From Chlorophyllum brunneum (lineage: Eukaryota; Basidiomycota; Agaricomycetes; Agaricales; Agaricaceae): a DNA stretch of 64,000 bases. Location: positions 2,666,001 through 2,730,000 of the forward strand of contig OY756142.1 of assembly GCA_963576785.1 (NCBI GenBank). The letters run 5' to 3'. The notes beneath the pieces were generated by a model. It saw only the letters and a program-made list of their open reading frames with translations. It made no database searches and was not told the origin of the DNA. Below are positions 1 through 11,462 of this stretch, in pieces. Both the position numbers and the translations under genes were made by a program. How positions within the stretch are numbered: position 1 is the stretch's first letter; the number at the start of each line of letters is the position of its first letter.

Positions 1-1058
1 ATTTTGGATAAACGACGGAGGGTTGCTTTGAGTTCCTCTAGTGGGAGTGGCTGGGGTTCATATGGGCCTGGGGTGGGGAAAGGATAGCCTGTGTATGAGT
101 GAAAAGAGGCCGACGGGGAATGCAATTGCTGGTGTGAAGGCTTGTGAGAAAGCTGCTGAAAGGAGGGGGTGGGAGATAAAGGGGGAGATGGTGGGTGTAT
201 GGAGGTCATGGTAAGGGATGAAATCGAAGATATTGTCGAATTCCTTGAGCGGGCGGTGAGAGCGGCATGGGGAGGTGCGTCTCCGATATCCGCAGAAATA
301 ATCTGAGGACCTCCGTGACCGGGAAAAATGACGTCCGAAGTAACGCGGACTCTTGAATTTCTAGGTACTGTTGAGTAGATTGGGTGTCAAGGTGGGTGAA
401 GACCATACCTCCGTGGCCGACGTCTAACGGGCATTTCACGTTCGGTGCAGGCTTTGTCCATGACATCCAATTCTTTGAGGTATTGAAACCAACGTTTCTC
501 TTGCCATTCCTGAGTGACGCCTTGTAAGGCAACCCAAGCAACGACAGCCCTAGCGATCTGTGTCAAGCCATAGCTCTTGTTGGGCAAGGAGCCGTCTCGA
601 TCCGACCACTCCCTGCGGACAAGAGTGATGAAAGAGGCCAAAGAAAAACTAGCCTCATTGCTGCCTGGAAAGATAACTGAGAGAACGTTTATGGAGCTGT
701 GTGCAGCCATGAGGGACGTGGAGGTTAGGTACTCGGAGAGATGGATTGGGGCGAGGACAAGTTGTTCTGCAAGGGTGAAGGCAGAGTGGACTGCTGAACC
801 GGCAACAGGGCCGATGACGGGGCCGCCGCCAAAGAGAGCATGGTCAACGACGGTGGTTGTAACGCCCACAGCGGTGCCAGCGATGCCGCGAGCGACACGA
901 AACTAGGCAGGGAGGCGAGGATGAGAGGAATCTGTGGGAGAGAGTGAAAAGCGTACGGTGAGACGGGTGCTTAGTTTTACTGCGGAGAAGGCGAGCGAAG
1001 TTGCGGTGGAGGCAAGGTCGATGCCCTGGCGCGAGTAGGCATCCCACTTGGTCGCCAT
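1..1058 (-). CDS. Left-truncated hydrolase-like gene, possibly class 3 lipase family (N-terminal part)
   Basis: The 5' part of a gene that runs off the left edge. My model is exon 1 at 1058-957, exon 2 at 902-409 and exon 3 at 360-1, which stays open to the edge. The start codon at 1058 gives MATKWDAYSRQGIDLASTAT. The splices restore one frame through FRVARGIAGTAVGV and later RVTSDVIFPGHGG. The visible roughly 318 residues hold alternating hydrophobic and small-residue stretches rich in Ala, Ser and Gly, then a Pro/Ser-rich linker near the edge. From memory this resembles the N-terminal region of Agaricomycete alpha/beta-hydrolases annotated as class 3 or diacylglycerol lipases, but the catalytic GxSxG part would lie outside the window, so function is not shown here. 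It sits 58 bp from the stop of the next same-strand gene. Gene structure is likely; the lipase call is weak. Confidence 0.45.
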
Positions 1059-1116
1059 CAGTGCACTTGCTCAGCGCGACATACCTGATAACATGTTCTA
1101 TTGTCATGTGATTCTG

Positions 1117-3821
1117 CTACTCATCTACGTTAAAGTTCACAGCCACGTCCCCAGTCCCATCGTAGCTACCTGTCGCTGCCATGAACTCGCTGTTGTCGTA
1201 CACCGCCGCATCTGACTCGCCGTAGTAGTCCTCGTTATTATCTACCCCGCTGTCTTCATAGTAGCACTCGTTTGCACCTCCATCTTCGTAGTAGACATTC
1301 TCGTTTGCTCCGTCAATGTCCTCCTCATCCTCCTCATCCTCATCCTCATCCTCATCCTCATCCTCATCCTCATCCTCATCCTCATCCTCCTCGCTTTCAT
1401 CGCCCTCATCCTCCCCATCCTCCTCATCTTGCTGAGCCGTAAAAATATCCAGGCTATTTCCTTGATCTCCGCCGTCATCATCCTGCTGAGCCGTAAACCG
1501 GCCATCGCCTTGGTTGTCGTCTCCTTCATCACCTTGCTGGTCACTTGCTCCCTGTGCTCCCTGCGCAGCCTGACCTTGTCTTTCTCGTCTTGGAACAGCT
1601 CTGTCACGGCGACCTGCCCTCTGTATTGCTCCTTGGCCTGCTACCCCTATTCCCCCTGACTGTGACTGCCTACCACCACCCCGCATTGCGCGTTTCTTGC
1701 CCCTCGTGGTACTCGGCGCAGTCGGTGCCATGGTTTGCACTGGCCCTCTCTTCTTCTTCCCCCCAGGAGCAGCTGGCAACGCCTTCTCTTTTCTACTCTT
1801 CACCCCTTGCGTTCCTACCGTAGCCAAATTTGCAACCTGTTGTCCCTTCCTTCCTTTCTTTCCCTTTTTTCCGGCGGTCGCTTGAACCCTCATAGGTCTC
1901 CTCTGCATCATCGGATTGGCGATAGCCCCAGTCGGTTGCATCTGAAGTCCCATCTGCGGCCCCATCTGTTGTTGATTCATCATCATCGGGACTTGTCCCA
2001 TTGACGCTTGCATTTGCTGCAGCCTCTGCTGTTCCAGCATAATCTGTTGCTGAAATACCGCGCTCTGTCCCGTCAAACCAGCCTGACCTATGCCCATCGT
2101 TCCAACTTGCATGCCATTCATCGGCGTTCCATGCACCCCCATCTGCATCATGCCGGTCGCTCCCACCTGCATACCACCTAAACTTATTCCTTGCATTCCA
2201 GCATTCAAAGCCATCTCCTGCTGCATCTTATTATCCGCAATGCCCTGCATCCTCCGAACCTGCGCAATCAACTCGCCGTAATTGACATTTCTGCCTGGCG
2301 CTCCCGTTTGCAGCGCCCGGATCCGTTCCCTCTGCCGTTGTATCATAAGAGCGTTGATCACCCCTTGGTAGTTCGCACCAGGCTGCCCAGCTAACACAGC
2401 CTCGAGCTGCTTCGCATCAATCCCAATACTCCCCAGAGGAACGCCTGACAATGCAATCTTCATTCGGCCCCGGAAGTTGGCAAAATCTTGACCCGTGAGT
2501 CCGGTAGTCATGTAAATAGCACCCGACAGGAAGTGTTTCGTCGCCTTCGCCACCGACTGTCCGACCTTCCTCATATCAACAACACCGGGCGGGAGAGGTT
2601 GATTTTGCTGTAGCATCATGTTCGGATTCTGCATGACCGCCTGCCCAACCACCGGGGTGACACTCTGCATCCCACCGTTGTACATTCCGACCATACCCCC
2701 TGGAACACCAAGGCCCATATTCTGCTGCGGGGCCGGAGTTTGTCCTGGAAGCATCATGTTCGTAACGTCCATCTGAACCTGTCCATTCACACCTACGCCC
2801 ATGCCCGCATTCATCATTGGCCGACCGGGCAGTCCAGCCATCTGGGACATACCCGGAGCCCCTGCCACAACAGGCCGCGAGGCAGTCTGAGATACGGCAT
2901 GCCTCTGCCTCGTATCCTCCAGCACCGGAGAACCAAACAACGATCGTTTGTTGGGATCTTTTATCTTCTTCGGCTTCCCTTCCTTCTTCTCTTTCTCTTT
3001 CTTATTCTTTCCTTTCAAAGGAGCGGCGCTATTTACCCCAGTCGTAGCCGTCGAATTCGTCGAAACCGATAGCATGCTTGCGTTGCTCGGAGATGGCCCA
3101 GGGCTAGCCTGTGGGTGTTTGTACACCCCACCTGGATTCATCAACGGCTGTGGCTCGGACACCCTCACCATCGGATTCTGGGTAACAGTCGTGGGTACAT
3201 GAGCTCCCTGAGCATAGACACTCGGCCCCTGCAATGGTGGAATCCCAGGCACCATGTTTACATGAATCGGACGGGGATGAGGGTGCGCCATGGTTCCGGC
3301 TTTCCTTGCACCATGCGCTTGTGCGATAGACTGGGCTGGAGTAAGACGACCTCCCGCGGTCGTCGAAACGCGTTCGATGCTCATGGACAGCGAATTATGC
3401 ATACTGGGGATTGATGGAGAGCTGAGAGCGGAAACACCAGAAGATATACTACTCATGGATGGTGGGCGTTTGTGCTGTTGATCGAGAGGTGGGGATTTCG
3501 TTGTTTGTTCTCGAGACTGGGGTTCCGCCCCTACGTAAGGAGGTGGAGGTCTGCCTGGACTATGAGAGGCAGGCACGTCAAGAGGGTGGTCGAAGGACAT
3601 CCTTGGTGGATTCGTCGTCAGCTGGACGTAGTACCTGATTTGTTCGCCGTGAGTTCTCTATCACGGATAATGATGTACAGGCCAACCATACCATTTGTTC
3701 ATCCTATCGACAGACCATCAGTAAAGCAACGATAAGTTGAAAAGTTTACTCACTCCTGACTCCAGAGTTGTTGCCACCCCGGCGGCAGGGTTCGTATATC
3801 CCTCATCACTGTTTGCGCCAT
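1117..3821 (-). CDS. WW-domain protein with Met/Gln/Gly-rich body and acidic tail
   Basis: Predicted 868 aa in two exons (3821-3754 and 3655-1117). The intron has a GTGAGT donor and a TAG-AG acceptor and splits the WW domain. After splicing, residues about 12-48 read LPPGWQQLWSQE, then RYYV and NPPRMSFDHPL. That is a WW fold in which the second signature Trp is Phe. The body is low complexity: Pro/Ser-rich, a Lys-rich patch (KNKKEKEKKEGKPKK), long Met/Gln/Gly-rich stretches, one more ordered segment (VDMRKVGQSVAKATKHFLSG onward), a basic region (KKGKKGRKG) and an Asp/Glu tail built on a DNA hexamer repeat. WW domains bind proline-rich ligands, but loss of the second Trp may weaken that. I do not recognise the full protein. 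The next gene upstream on the same strand also encodes a WW domain with the same intron position, so tandem duplication is likely. Confidence 0.78.
1321..1392. repeat. Hexanucleotide microsatellite (CATCCT)n coding for a Glu-Asp run
   Basis: About ten near-perfect copies of a CATCCT/AGGATG hexamer lie inside the WW-domain gene. On the minus strand they encode an alternating Glu-Asp tract near the C-terminus. The repeat is in frame, so copy-number changes by slippage would alter tract length without a frameshift. Confidence 0.9.
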
Positions 3822-4926
3822 AACTGGTTGGTTTTGTTTTTGTTGATTGTGGTGACCTTGTCGATGGTAGGAGGGTTATTTCGACTCGTGATGCCTTTTT
3901 ACAGCTGTCCAACACTACTTATACCGGTACGATACGCTTATCCTCCGTCAATCGCGGGCAGATAGACATTAGTTCGACAGTTGATTTACACCATGGGCTT
4001 CATTCTCGTGATCCATCAAGAAAACCTGTCCGTTACCCATGTGTCATTGTCGACTCACCAGCAACCTATCCGCCGCTGTCGTCTATATATACTCAGGCGC
4101 TGAACTTTACAATGGAACGGCTCTTAACATGCAGTGACTTACATATATCCGTATTGTAAAACGTGTACTAACATTAGATGAGGCATGTTGGTGACCAGAA
4201 TCTGGCCAGAACTGTTACTAGTAGTAGGTGGACCCTCAGCGCTCAAGCCTCAGACGTTAGGGCTATTGACATGTATGGCATTGGACGTTCACGGTTAGCC
4301 GGAAAACGCTGTCAAAATTGTAACCGTTATCATACATGATTTCGTGATTGATCAACCCCTTCGTTTCGTTACTACTTCGGTGGTCCCAACTTCTTGTTAC
4401 CCCTGAGGTTTGAGAGCTGAGAGTGGCCGGCACCCGATGTCGGATAGCTTCCCATCGCAAATAACTGTCCTAATTGTCTCATCATTGCAAAAAACCTGAC
4501 AACCCTTATGGGCATTCGTATTTTTGTGAAAGACGCTCGTGCCCACCCGAACCTGTTTGAGCCTTCGGTGGTAGTGTGAGGGCGCGTGAGGCGTTAAGAT
4601 GCTTCGTTCCTGCTTCGTTCCGTGTACCTGGCGTCCAGTGTGTGCCAAGACTCACTCTGGTCAGGTGAATGCTTTGGGCACAGCACCAGGGCCAATCTTC
4701 CTGAATTTGATCGTCGCTGTCCGACGTAAATGATCAGCTCAATTTGATGACATCCCGAAACGTATATTTGCCATAAGGTAGTTTGTTGAGGGGACATCTT
4801 ACAGAGTACACAGCGGGCGTTGGTCCTATCTAGCAAAGAAGGAAGCTAAAGAGCATACAATACATTGTCCCATGTGAAACCCGACATAGCTAATGGGGTC
4901 GATGGGTTCGAATGAGTATCGCTGAA
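3822..4926. other. Intergenic stretch, no gene recognised
   Basis: About 1.1 kb between the start of the WW/acidic gene and the stop of the WWM1-like gene, both on the minus strand. Only short unrelated open frames are seen, without splice-consistent conserved motifs. It should contain the promoter of the downstream gene and the 3' end of the upstream one. Confidence 0.6.
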
Positions 4927-5974
4927 TCACCAGTCTCCGCCCATGTCATCACCGAATCCGCCTAATGAACACCAACTCATCAGCCCAACAATATAACCAT
5001 ACCACATAGAGCAAGAGACTCACCGTCGTCATCAAATGAATCATCGATTGCGTCGGCTACCAATAGGCCACCCAGCAAGCCCGCACCGCCTGCCAGGGCC
5101 ATACCGCCAGCTCCTCCCATGCCTCCTCCTTTCTTCTTCTTTTTACCTTCTTGTGCGTATGCCATCTGAGGTGGGGCACCATATCCAGGATATCCAGGAT
5201 AACCGCCATAGGCACCAGGAGGAGGACCGTAGCCTTGACCATAGCCTTGAGGGGGAGGACCCCAGTAACCTTGAGGAGGAGGAGAACCATAACCTTGAGG
5301 AGGACCGTAGCCTTGGGGAGGACCATAGCCTTGGGGAAGGGGACCATAGCCTTGGGAAGGGGGACCATAGCCTTGGGGAGGAGGACCATAGTTCTGAGGT
5401 GGGTAAGGGCCTTGGGGAGGATGCGAGGAAGAGCCACCACTGCTGCTGTTGTCATGCTTGCCTCCGCCGAAGAGCTTTGAACCAACTACATAGCTAGAGT
5501 GAATACCTTAATGGACTTTAACGTGGGTGGATAACACACTTTTACCAGCAGCCGCTCCTGCAGCCGCAGATCCTAGTCCCTTGTCGCCTGGCTTTTCATT
5601 CTTTGATCCTGTAGATGACGGTTGAGAGGACTTGACACTTCCACTATCGCTAGGTGCACTAGCGCTGGGTTTAGTGTCGTAGGGAGGAGGAGGCGGTGGT
5701 GCCTGCCCCAGAGGGTGCTCCCACGTTATTGCAGGAGGTTGGGCTTTAGTATTCACGTAGAACCTGTAATTGAGCGTTGGTCTCGTTTACCCGGATTTTC
5801 GGGGTATTGCCTACCAGGTTGTATAACTACGACAGAAGTTAGCTCATCGGATTGATAACGATCAAGCTACGTCACGTACTTGGCATCGTACTGGGTAATC
5901 CAGCCCTCTGGAAGAGACCGAGTGTCAGGATTTGACCGAGGCGAAGCCCCATAGCCTGGCGTAGGGGACGACAT
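4927..5974 (-). CDS. WWM1: WWM1-like WW-domain protein with Gly-Tyr-Pro repeats
   Basis: Predicted 273 aa in five exons: 5974-5880, 5826-5815, 5763-5546, 5485-5024 and 4961-4927. The start gives [20 protein letters not shown]. The WW domain (about residues 21-57) reads [12 protein letters not shown], then YTTWFYVNTK and ITWEHPLG, with both Trp present. It is rebuilt only if a 12-nt microexon at 5815-5826 is included. Then come a Pro/Ser linker, a string of P-Q-G-Y-G repeats, a Lys-rich patch, a Gly/Ala hydrophobic segment ([20 protein letters not shown]) and an acidic end, [10 protein letters not shown]. This order matches yeast WWM1, which is reported to interact with metacaspase, and its basidiomycete relatives. 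The glycine-rich hydrophobic segment may contact membranes; that is inference. Length is normal for the family, and the last exon is only 35 nt. Confidence 0.85.
5215..5420 (-). repeat. Tandem Pro-Gln-Gly-Tyr-Gly coding repeats
   Basis: Degenerate repeats of about 18-24 nt in the WWM1-like gene encode PPQGYG-type units, roughly eight copies. The units differ by added Pro codons and by synonymous changes. Such Tyr/Gly/Pro repeats are typical of disordered linkers in this family. Confidence 0.8.
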
Positions 5975-6650
5975 TGGCGGTAGAGAGTTGAGGAGAGATG
6001 TGGATGATAGCTCCCAAGCGTGCTCCTTTTATGTCACGAATAGTAAGTACAGCATCATGATCACGCAGTCCGTCATGTAATCCTGATTTATTCCAAGAAC
6101 TCCAGATATAGCCGCAGGATGTAATGTGGGCAGTGTAACACTCATGCCGAGTCTGAATTCGAGCACCGCCTTGGGCGTATGGCATGATCGATACGTCAGT
6201 TGCAGGGAGGAACGTCGTCGGCTTGAAGTCTTGAAGTTGGGTGAATTCGGAACGTCTGACAACCGTTATAGTTGGACCATCCTTCGTGCTATTCATACTG
6301 CACCAGTTATATCAGGTCTGCGGATCACCTAACTTGAGCATCAGGAGACCCGATGAGATAACTCAAGTGATCAAATTTGGTTTCATGCACTGACCAGGAT
6401 AGTCTGAGAACATCACAAGTGGATATAGGCTACGAGATAGCCATTACAATTACGAATGCTGCGGATATGGGGCAACACCACAAGAAGTACAACGTCGTAA
6501 CTAGTCCAACAGATCAAGGACATAAAACTAATTAGCAAGTTAGATAGACTATAAAAAACAAACAAACGGCGAAGAAGTTTGTACTGAGCTGAACTCAAGA
6601 TCGATTCAGAGTCCGAAGGAATAGATAAATAAAAAGAGTATCCCGGAAAA
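5975..6650. other. Intergenic stretch, no gene recognised
   Basis: About 0.7 kb between the WWM1-like start and the HMG-box gene stop, both minus strand. Minus-strand open frames near 5925-6296 overlap the WWM1 start region but show no known motif. They are most simply 5' leader or promoter sequence. Confidence 0.6.
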
Positions 6651-7643
6651 CTACTTTGACCCTTTCTTTGCCTTGTGAGTTTGTGTAAGGTTGGCAGCGG
6701 TTTTCTTAGCCTTCTTTGGCGGCTTTTCTTCTGGCTCTTCTTCCTCCTCACTCGAGTCAGAGTCGACGTGGCTCTCCTTCTCTGCATGCGCGTCTTCATC
6801 TGAATCATCAGACTCGTCGTCTGATGAAACTTCCGTGCTCTGTGATGCTTCAGCAGCAGCGGGTGGTGGACGCGCAGGGACTTCAGCGGGAATAATACCA
6901 ATCGCTTTCTTTTTCCTTGGCCTGCTCTTCTTGGCCTAAATGGATTTACAGCAGTTGAACATGGAGAACACGTGCGAAATAAAAGAACGAACCGCGGCGG
7001 CTTCTGCTGCAGCTGCGTTGGCAGCGGCAACCTCCTCTGGCGTACGGTTGTCGTACGCCTTCTTATCCTGGGAGTACCGTTCCTTGGCACTTTCGACGGC
7101 CTTGTGATATTGCTACAAAAGACGCGTCAAGACACGTAAATACGCGGAAGGAAGGGCAATACTCACGGCCTTTTCGTCTTCACTCATCTTCTTCCACAGG
7201 TCTGAGATCAAGTTCAGAAGCTCAGGGTTAGTGAGGTTAGGATGTTTCTCCTTGAGATCCTTGCGAATTTCATTCTGGAAGAGGATGTAGGATGACGCGG
7301 GGCGCTTGGGTGCGTTTGGATCCTTGGGTTTAGTATTTCGCTTGCGCTTTTTGGGGCCCTCTTCGTCCTCAAGAGTGCCATCGGCTTTACGCTTGTGCTA
7401 CGAACCGTGAGAAAATTAAACAAAGTGAGACGGGAGACACGCACCATATTTATCAGAGCACGCATTTCGTCGTCCGAGGCATTTTTGAGAGCCTTGGCAT
7501 AATTCTCGCCCATTTCTGCGCATTTGCGCAAATTTTCGGTGAGAGAAATAATGCTAGCAACGTACTGGAGAGGTGTGAGGAGGAGCAGTGGAGAGGAAAG
7601 CGGGACATACCAACTCGCGGTGCTGAGTTAGTTGATCAGCCAT
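6651..7643 (-). CDS. HMG-box DNA-binding protein (NHP6-like box, acidic Ser-rich tail)
   Basis: Predicted 262 aa in five exons: 7643-7611, 7564-7445, 7397-7167, 7112-6993 and 6935-6651. The start MADQLTQHREL is followed by a short helical region ending near DDEMRALINM. Then comes a Lys/Arg cluster (GPKKRKRN), a likely nuclear signal, and a single HMG box at about residues 77-146. The box carries KDPNAPKRPASSYILF, the DLWKKMSEDEKA helix and QYHKAVESAKERY. The tail is Ala-rich, basic (AKKSRPRKKKA) and then strongly acidic with Ser-Asp runs (SSDDESDDSDEDA), ending basic. HMG boxes of this type bend DNA without strong sequence specificity. A role in chromatin or transcription is inferred from the family. 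It is transcribed away from the PNUTS-like gene across a 326-bp shared promoter. Confidence 0.9.
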
Positions 7644-7969
7644 TGTAGTCAACAAAGTAAAGCAGGGCGTCTTTTTCGTTGAGTTTATGTGATTTTTCTG
7701 ACAAGACAGTCTGTCTCACAGGCCGTGGGAAGTCGGAGTCTGAAGCGGGCGTGGAAATTTCACGGATATCCTCCGCTGCCAACCACTCTCCCAACGCCAT
7801 TGTAGACCACGCACACCTTCGTACCCGTGAGCTCACCCTCTGTGTCGCCCTCTGCGACCCCTCTATAGCGGTTGGTTCCCGTATCTGCTCCTGAATTGCG
7901 GTACAATCGCCTTTTGAGCAGTATTAGTTGCCTACGTTTCGCCTGAGCCTCGATAAAAACAGAGCCGCG
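7644..7969. promoter_or_regulatory. Bidirectional promoter region, HMG-box gene / PNUTS-like gene
   Basis: 326 bp separate the two divergent start codons, so both promoters and 5' leaders must lie here. I see no canonical TATA box. The assignment rests on geometry alone. Confidence 0.6.
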
Positions 7970-10900
7970 ATGGATCCTATTTTCCACTGGGTTTCCCAGC
8001 CCTCTTTACTCCCAGAGTCCTCTCAGCACGAATCACAGAGGCAGACCCCGTCATCCCTCGATGACTGGTCGAAAGAGCGCCCGCCCACCATGTCCCAAAC
8101 GGGGTCTATTGGTGTCGGCTCCTCTTCGGCCACAAGTAACATGGATATTAACGATTTCACGACACTCGGAGAATTGGGAGGTGAGCACATGCCAACAAAC
8201 TTGCAGCAGCACCGTGTGTTTGCTCGTGTGCTGACTGATCGTAAACTCTGAGCTGATGACAGACTTCCCAGCCACTGCGCCTGCCCTGCTCGCCTCACCA
8301 CAGACCTTCTATTCTCAGCTCACCCAATCCCATAACCAGTACTTTTTACCGTCCTACCCCACGCTCGCATACGGCAATTCGACCTGGTCCTCCATTCCCC
8401 TTTCCAATTATTCGACTCTCAACGGTGCCACTAGCTCCTCCAACCCCACTCTGACGCAACAATCATCACAACAGCCTCAGCAGCAGTCCCCTCCCCCCCA
8501 TTCCCCCAACACACAACAACCTCCCCTTCAACAACAATCTCCTCCCCAGGCTACTCAGCAACAATCTCATCCTATTCAGACACAACCCCCGGATTCGACC
8601 AATTCCCAGCCTCTGCTGATCGAGTACGCCAGATCATCACAATCTTCTAACCTGCTTATTCTGATATCCCTTTGTAGTCCGGCTTTGACATTATCGGGAT
8701 CCAATCCCAATCTGCAGCCTTATGGATCGCATAGTATCTTTGCATCGCAACCACAACGTCAGCAATACCCTTACACACACACATCCCTTCTTATTCCCTC
8801 TTACTATCGGCAACCTTCGACGACGGCATCCCAAGGAACATTGTCACCACAAGCCTTGATGAACCCGGGTACTGTTTTGACCTCGATTAACCCGGGATCA
8901 TTTTATGGAACTCAGTCATCAACCACTTCTGGATCCCAACAATCTCAGTCGGATTCTCAACAGTCATCTCGACGGTCATCAACTCCACAGGGACAGCAAC
9001 AACAATCAACATCCCAGGTGTCACCACAACAATTGCAGTCACAGCCACCAGAATTATCCCCCGAGGAGATCGCTCAAAGAAAGGCACGGTTTTACGCGTC
9101 AATCAAGCCTCTGTTGCAGTCTTCAGCGTTCACAGGAGCTCAGGCCGTCAATACCCTTGTGGACCGAATCATGAGCAATTTACATGATGTTGACCCTTCT
9201 ATACGGCTTGAAATCTTGACGAAAATCCGAGATGGTGCAGGTAATCATTATTTTAGGGCGTGGTCGGAGAACCCGCGTGCAATGGATATCACGCGAGAGT
9301 GGCTCAAAGCCGCGTATTCTGCTAATGATGACAGTCCCCTAATTGAAACGACCATGCCACTGCTGCATGTACGTTGTTAAATTACCTTCCAGATTTGCGT
9401 AAAGCTAAAGGTTCCACCGTGATGGCCGGTTTCTTTCAGATTATCGATCGGTTGCCTCTGACGGTAGAAACCCTCAAGGCATCGAAGCTGGGCAAACTTG
9501 TGGTAAAACTCGTTAAAGACCCGCCATCACCAGGTGAGCTGATACCTCCGTTTACTCGCCTATTTTTCCCTATCCGCCTGGGTCAAAATGTGTCTGGATA
9601 CACAGCTGCTCTTGTCGAGCGTAAGATGAGATTGCGCTTTTCCCACCAGCGTTATACCTATGTGTTACAGCCTTTTTGCCTGGACAGTGAAGAGAATAGT
9701 AGAATAGATGTATCTAACGTTCTGCTATGTTCTTTTTCTCGGTCGCTCTACGAAACCCAGCCATCAAGGATATGGCATCGAATATCGAACGCAGATGGCG
9801 TCAGCTTGTCAACAATGCTGAAGGGACGTCGAATGCCCCTAACACCAACTCGGCAGAGGGTGGGTCACGTCAGTTCGTTTTATTGAGTATGCTTCTAACC
9901 TGATATTCCCGTATTTGATAGACTCGAAATCGAAGAAGCGAAAACCTAGTGAACCTCCCAACATCAAACCCCTCCCTCCACAGAAGAAACAAGCAGTTGC
10001 AAGCACAATAGCGATGAAACCCTTGGCTGCGAAGGATAACAAAGACAAGCTGAAACCTGCAGCAACAGCAACAGCAGCAGCGGTCAAGGATGCCAAATCC
10101 GACTCGTCGTTCTTCTCAGCACCGAAACCCAAGCCAAAGTTGCCGAGTTTTAAGAAAGCACAGACACTGGCGCCGGTCAAGAAGGAGGAGAATGTTGCGC
10201 AGCCATCGTCGGTAGATCCGTTCCAAGAAGTTCTCAGAACGATGAAGGCTCGCAAAGAGTCGCCTGCCGTATCGACACCACCCCCCACTGTGAATACACC
10301 TCCACAGACAAATAGTCTTTCGAAGAACGGTAAAAAGAGGAAATTTGTTACCTGGGCACCTGATGCCCAGCTTGAATCGGTGAGGCTGATTGAACGGGCT
10401 GTCTACGATGACGATCCGCAAGAGGTGAGCCATTGCTCATTTCTTCCAGGTCACGTGCCAGGAATGTTCTGATGTCGCTTTCCTAGGGCACACACACCGC
10501 CCATAGCTTGCGTGATCTGGATCGTGGTGAAGGTGCAGCTCTCCATGCGCAGATATTTGAGGAAACAGTTGACTGGGCAGAGCCTTCGTGTAAGTGTTTT
10601 CCGTACGTTCGAGAAGCATTAGGAGGGAAAATACCAACTTTGATATGCAGTGCTTGAATTACCCTCGGATATCGACGTGCCGGTGCGTGGGGAAGGAAGC
10701 CAAGAAAAGATGACGCAGGAGCAACGGGAGCAGACTGCGCTCAGTGCCGTGTACATGACTCCGCAAATGATTCCCGACAGTCCAGCAGAGCCCGCAGTTG
10801 TGGTACCCGAGGAGGATGTGGACAAGGATGTAGTGACAATGATCTGCGGAGAAAGTGATTCTGTCTTCTGGAGCGGCGGCTTACCAATTGAGCCAGTGTC

Positions 10901-11462
10901 GCATGTTGCCTCTGTTGCGGATCTTGTTGGACAACTGGCTGGCGGAAGTAGTGTTGATCCCGCGCTGGGTGATACTCACTTTAATGGTCAGGGATTGGAT
11001 TTGAAATCAGTGGGCCTTGACACCTCTGCAGTATCTGCCTTACCTCAGGAGCAGCTACAACAGCTCCTTCAGCAGTTAGCGTCGTATGGACCAGCGGGAT
11101 CTAATCCTTCATCATATAATGACATTGATCCGGGATGGGGAGCACCAACAAATCAGTACTCGAGCGATTATGGACAAGACTATCATGAGGAGAATGAGCG
11201 GGAACGATGGTCGTCAGGTGGAGGAAAGGGGCGAGGCAAAGGCAAAGGGTCCGGACGCGGCCGGGGAGGTGGACGGGGAGGAGGGGAGGACTATAGACAT
11301 CAGAATAAACGAAAACCTTGCAGTTTCTTTGCAGCTGGAAAGTGAGCACGACCCCATCAGTTTCCAAAAAAGGAACAAAGAGCTGATCAACCCTCCCTCC
11401 CCCGAAATCACAGATGCAGATTCGGTGACCAGTGTGATTTTGCTCATGAGATTGCTTCATAG
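7970..11462 (+). CDS. PNUTS-like protein phosphatase 1 nuclear regulatory subunit
   Basis: Predicted 933 aa in nine exons: 7970-8180, 8263-8623, 8678-9368, 9440-9533, 9761-9859, 9922-10424, 10487-10589, 10651-11341 and 11414-11462. The sum is an exact multiple of three. A Ser/Gln/Pro-rich N-terminus precedes a TFIIS N-terminal-like helical region at about 316-475, with HIIDRLPLTVETLK and IERRWRQLV. Lys-rich linkers follow. An RVxF-type PP1-docking motif, RKFVTW, lies near residues 625-630, followed by LRDLDRGEGAALHA. A Gly/Arg-rich stretch leads to a terminal CCCH finger (C-x7-C-x5-C-x3-H: KPCSFFAAGK, CRFGDQCDFAH) that ends three residues before the stop. This domain order is that of animal PNUTS (PPP1R10), which targets PP1 to chromatin and the Pol II termination machinery. 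The finger is interrupted by an intron. The orthology call rests on architecture and motifs. Confidence 0.85.

Noticed and set aside
6413..7090. 225-codon minus-strand open frame over the HMG-box gene
   Set aside because: It reads through introns and the wrong frame of the HMG-box exons; the spliced model gives a complete HMG box instead.
9374..9533. Open reading frame through the PNUTS intron at 9369-9439, giving a longer exon
   Set aside because: Reading on from the upstream exon meets a stop (CAT GTA CGT TGT TAA); splicing it out gives the conserved PLLHIIDRLPLTV join.
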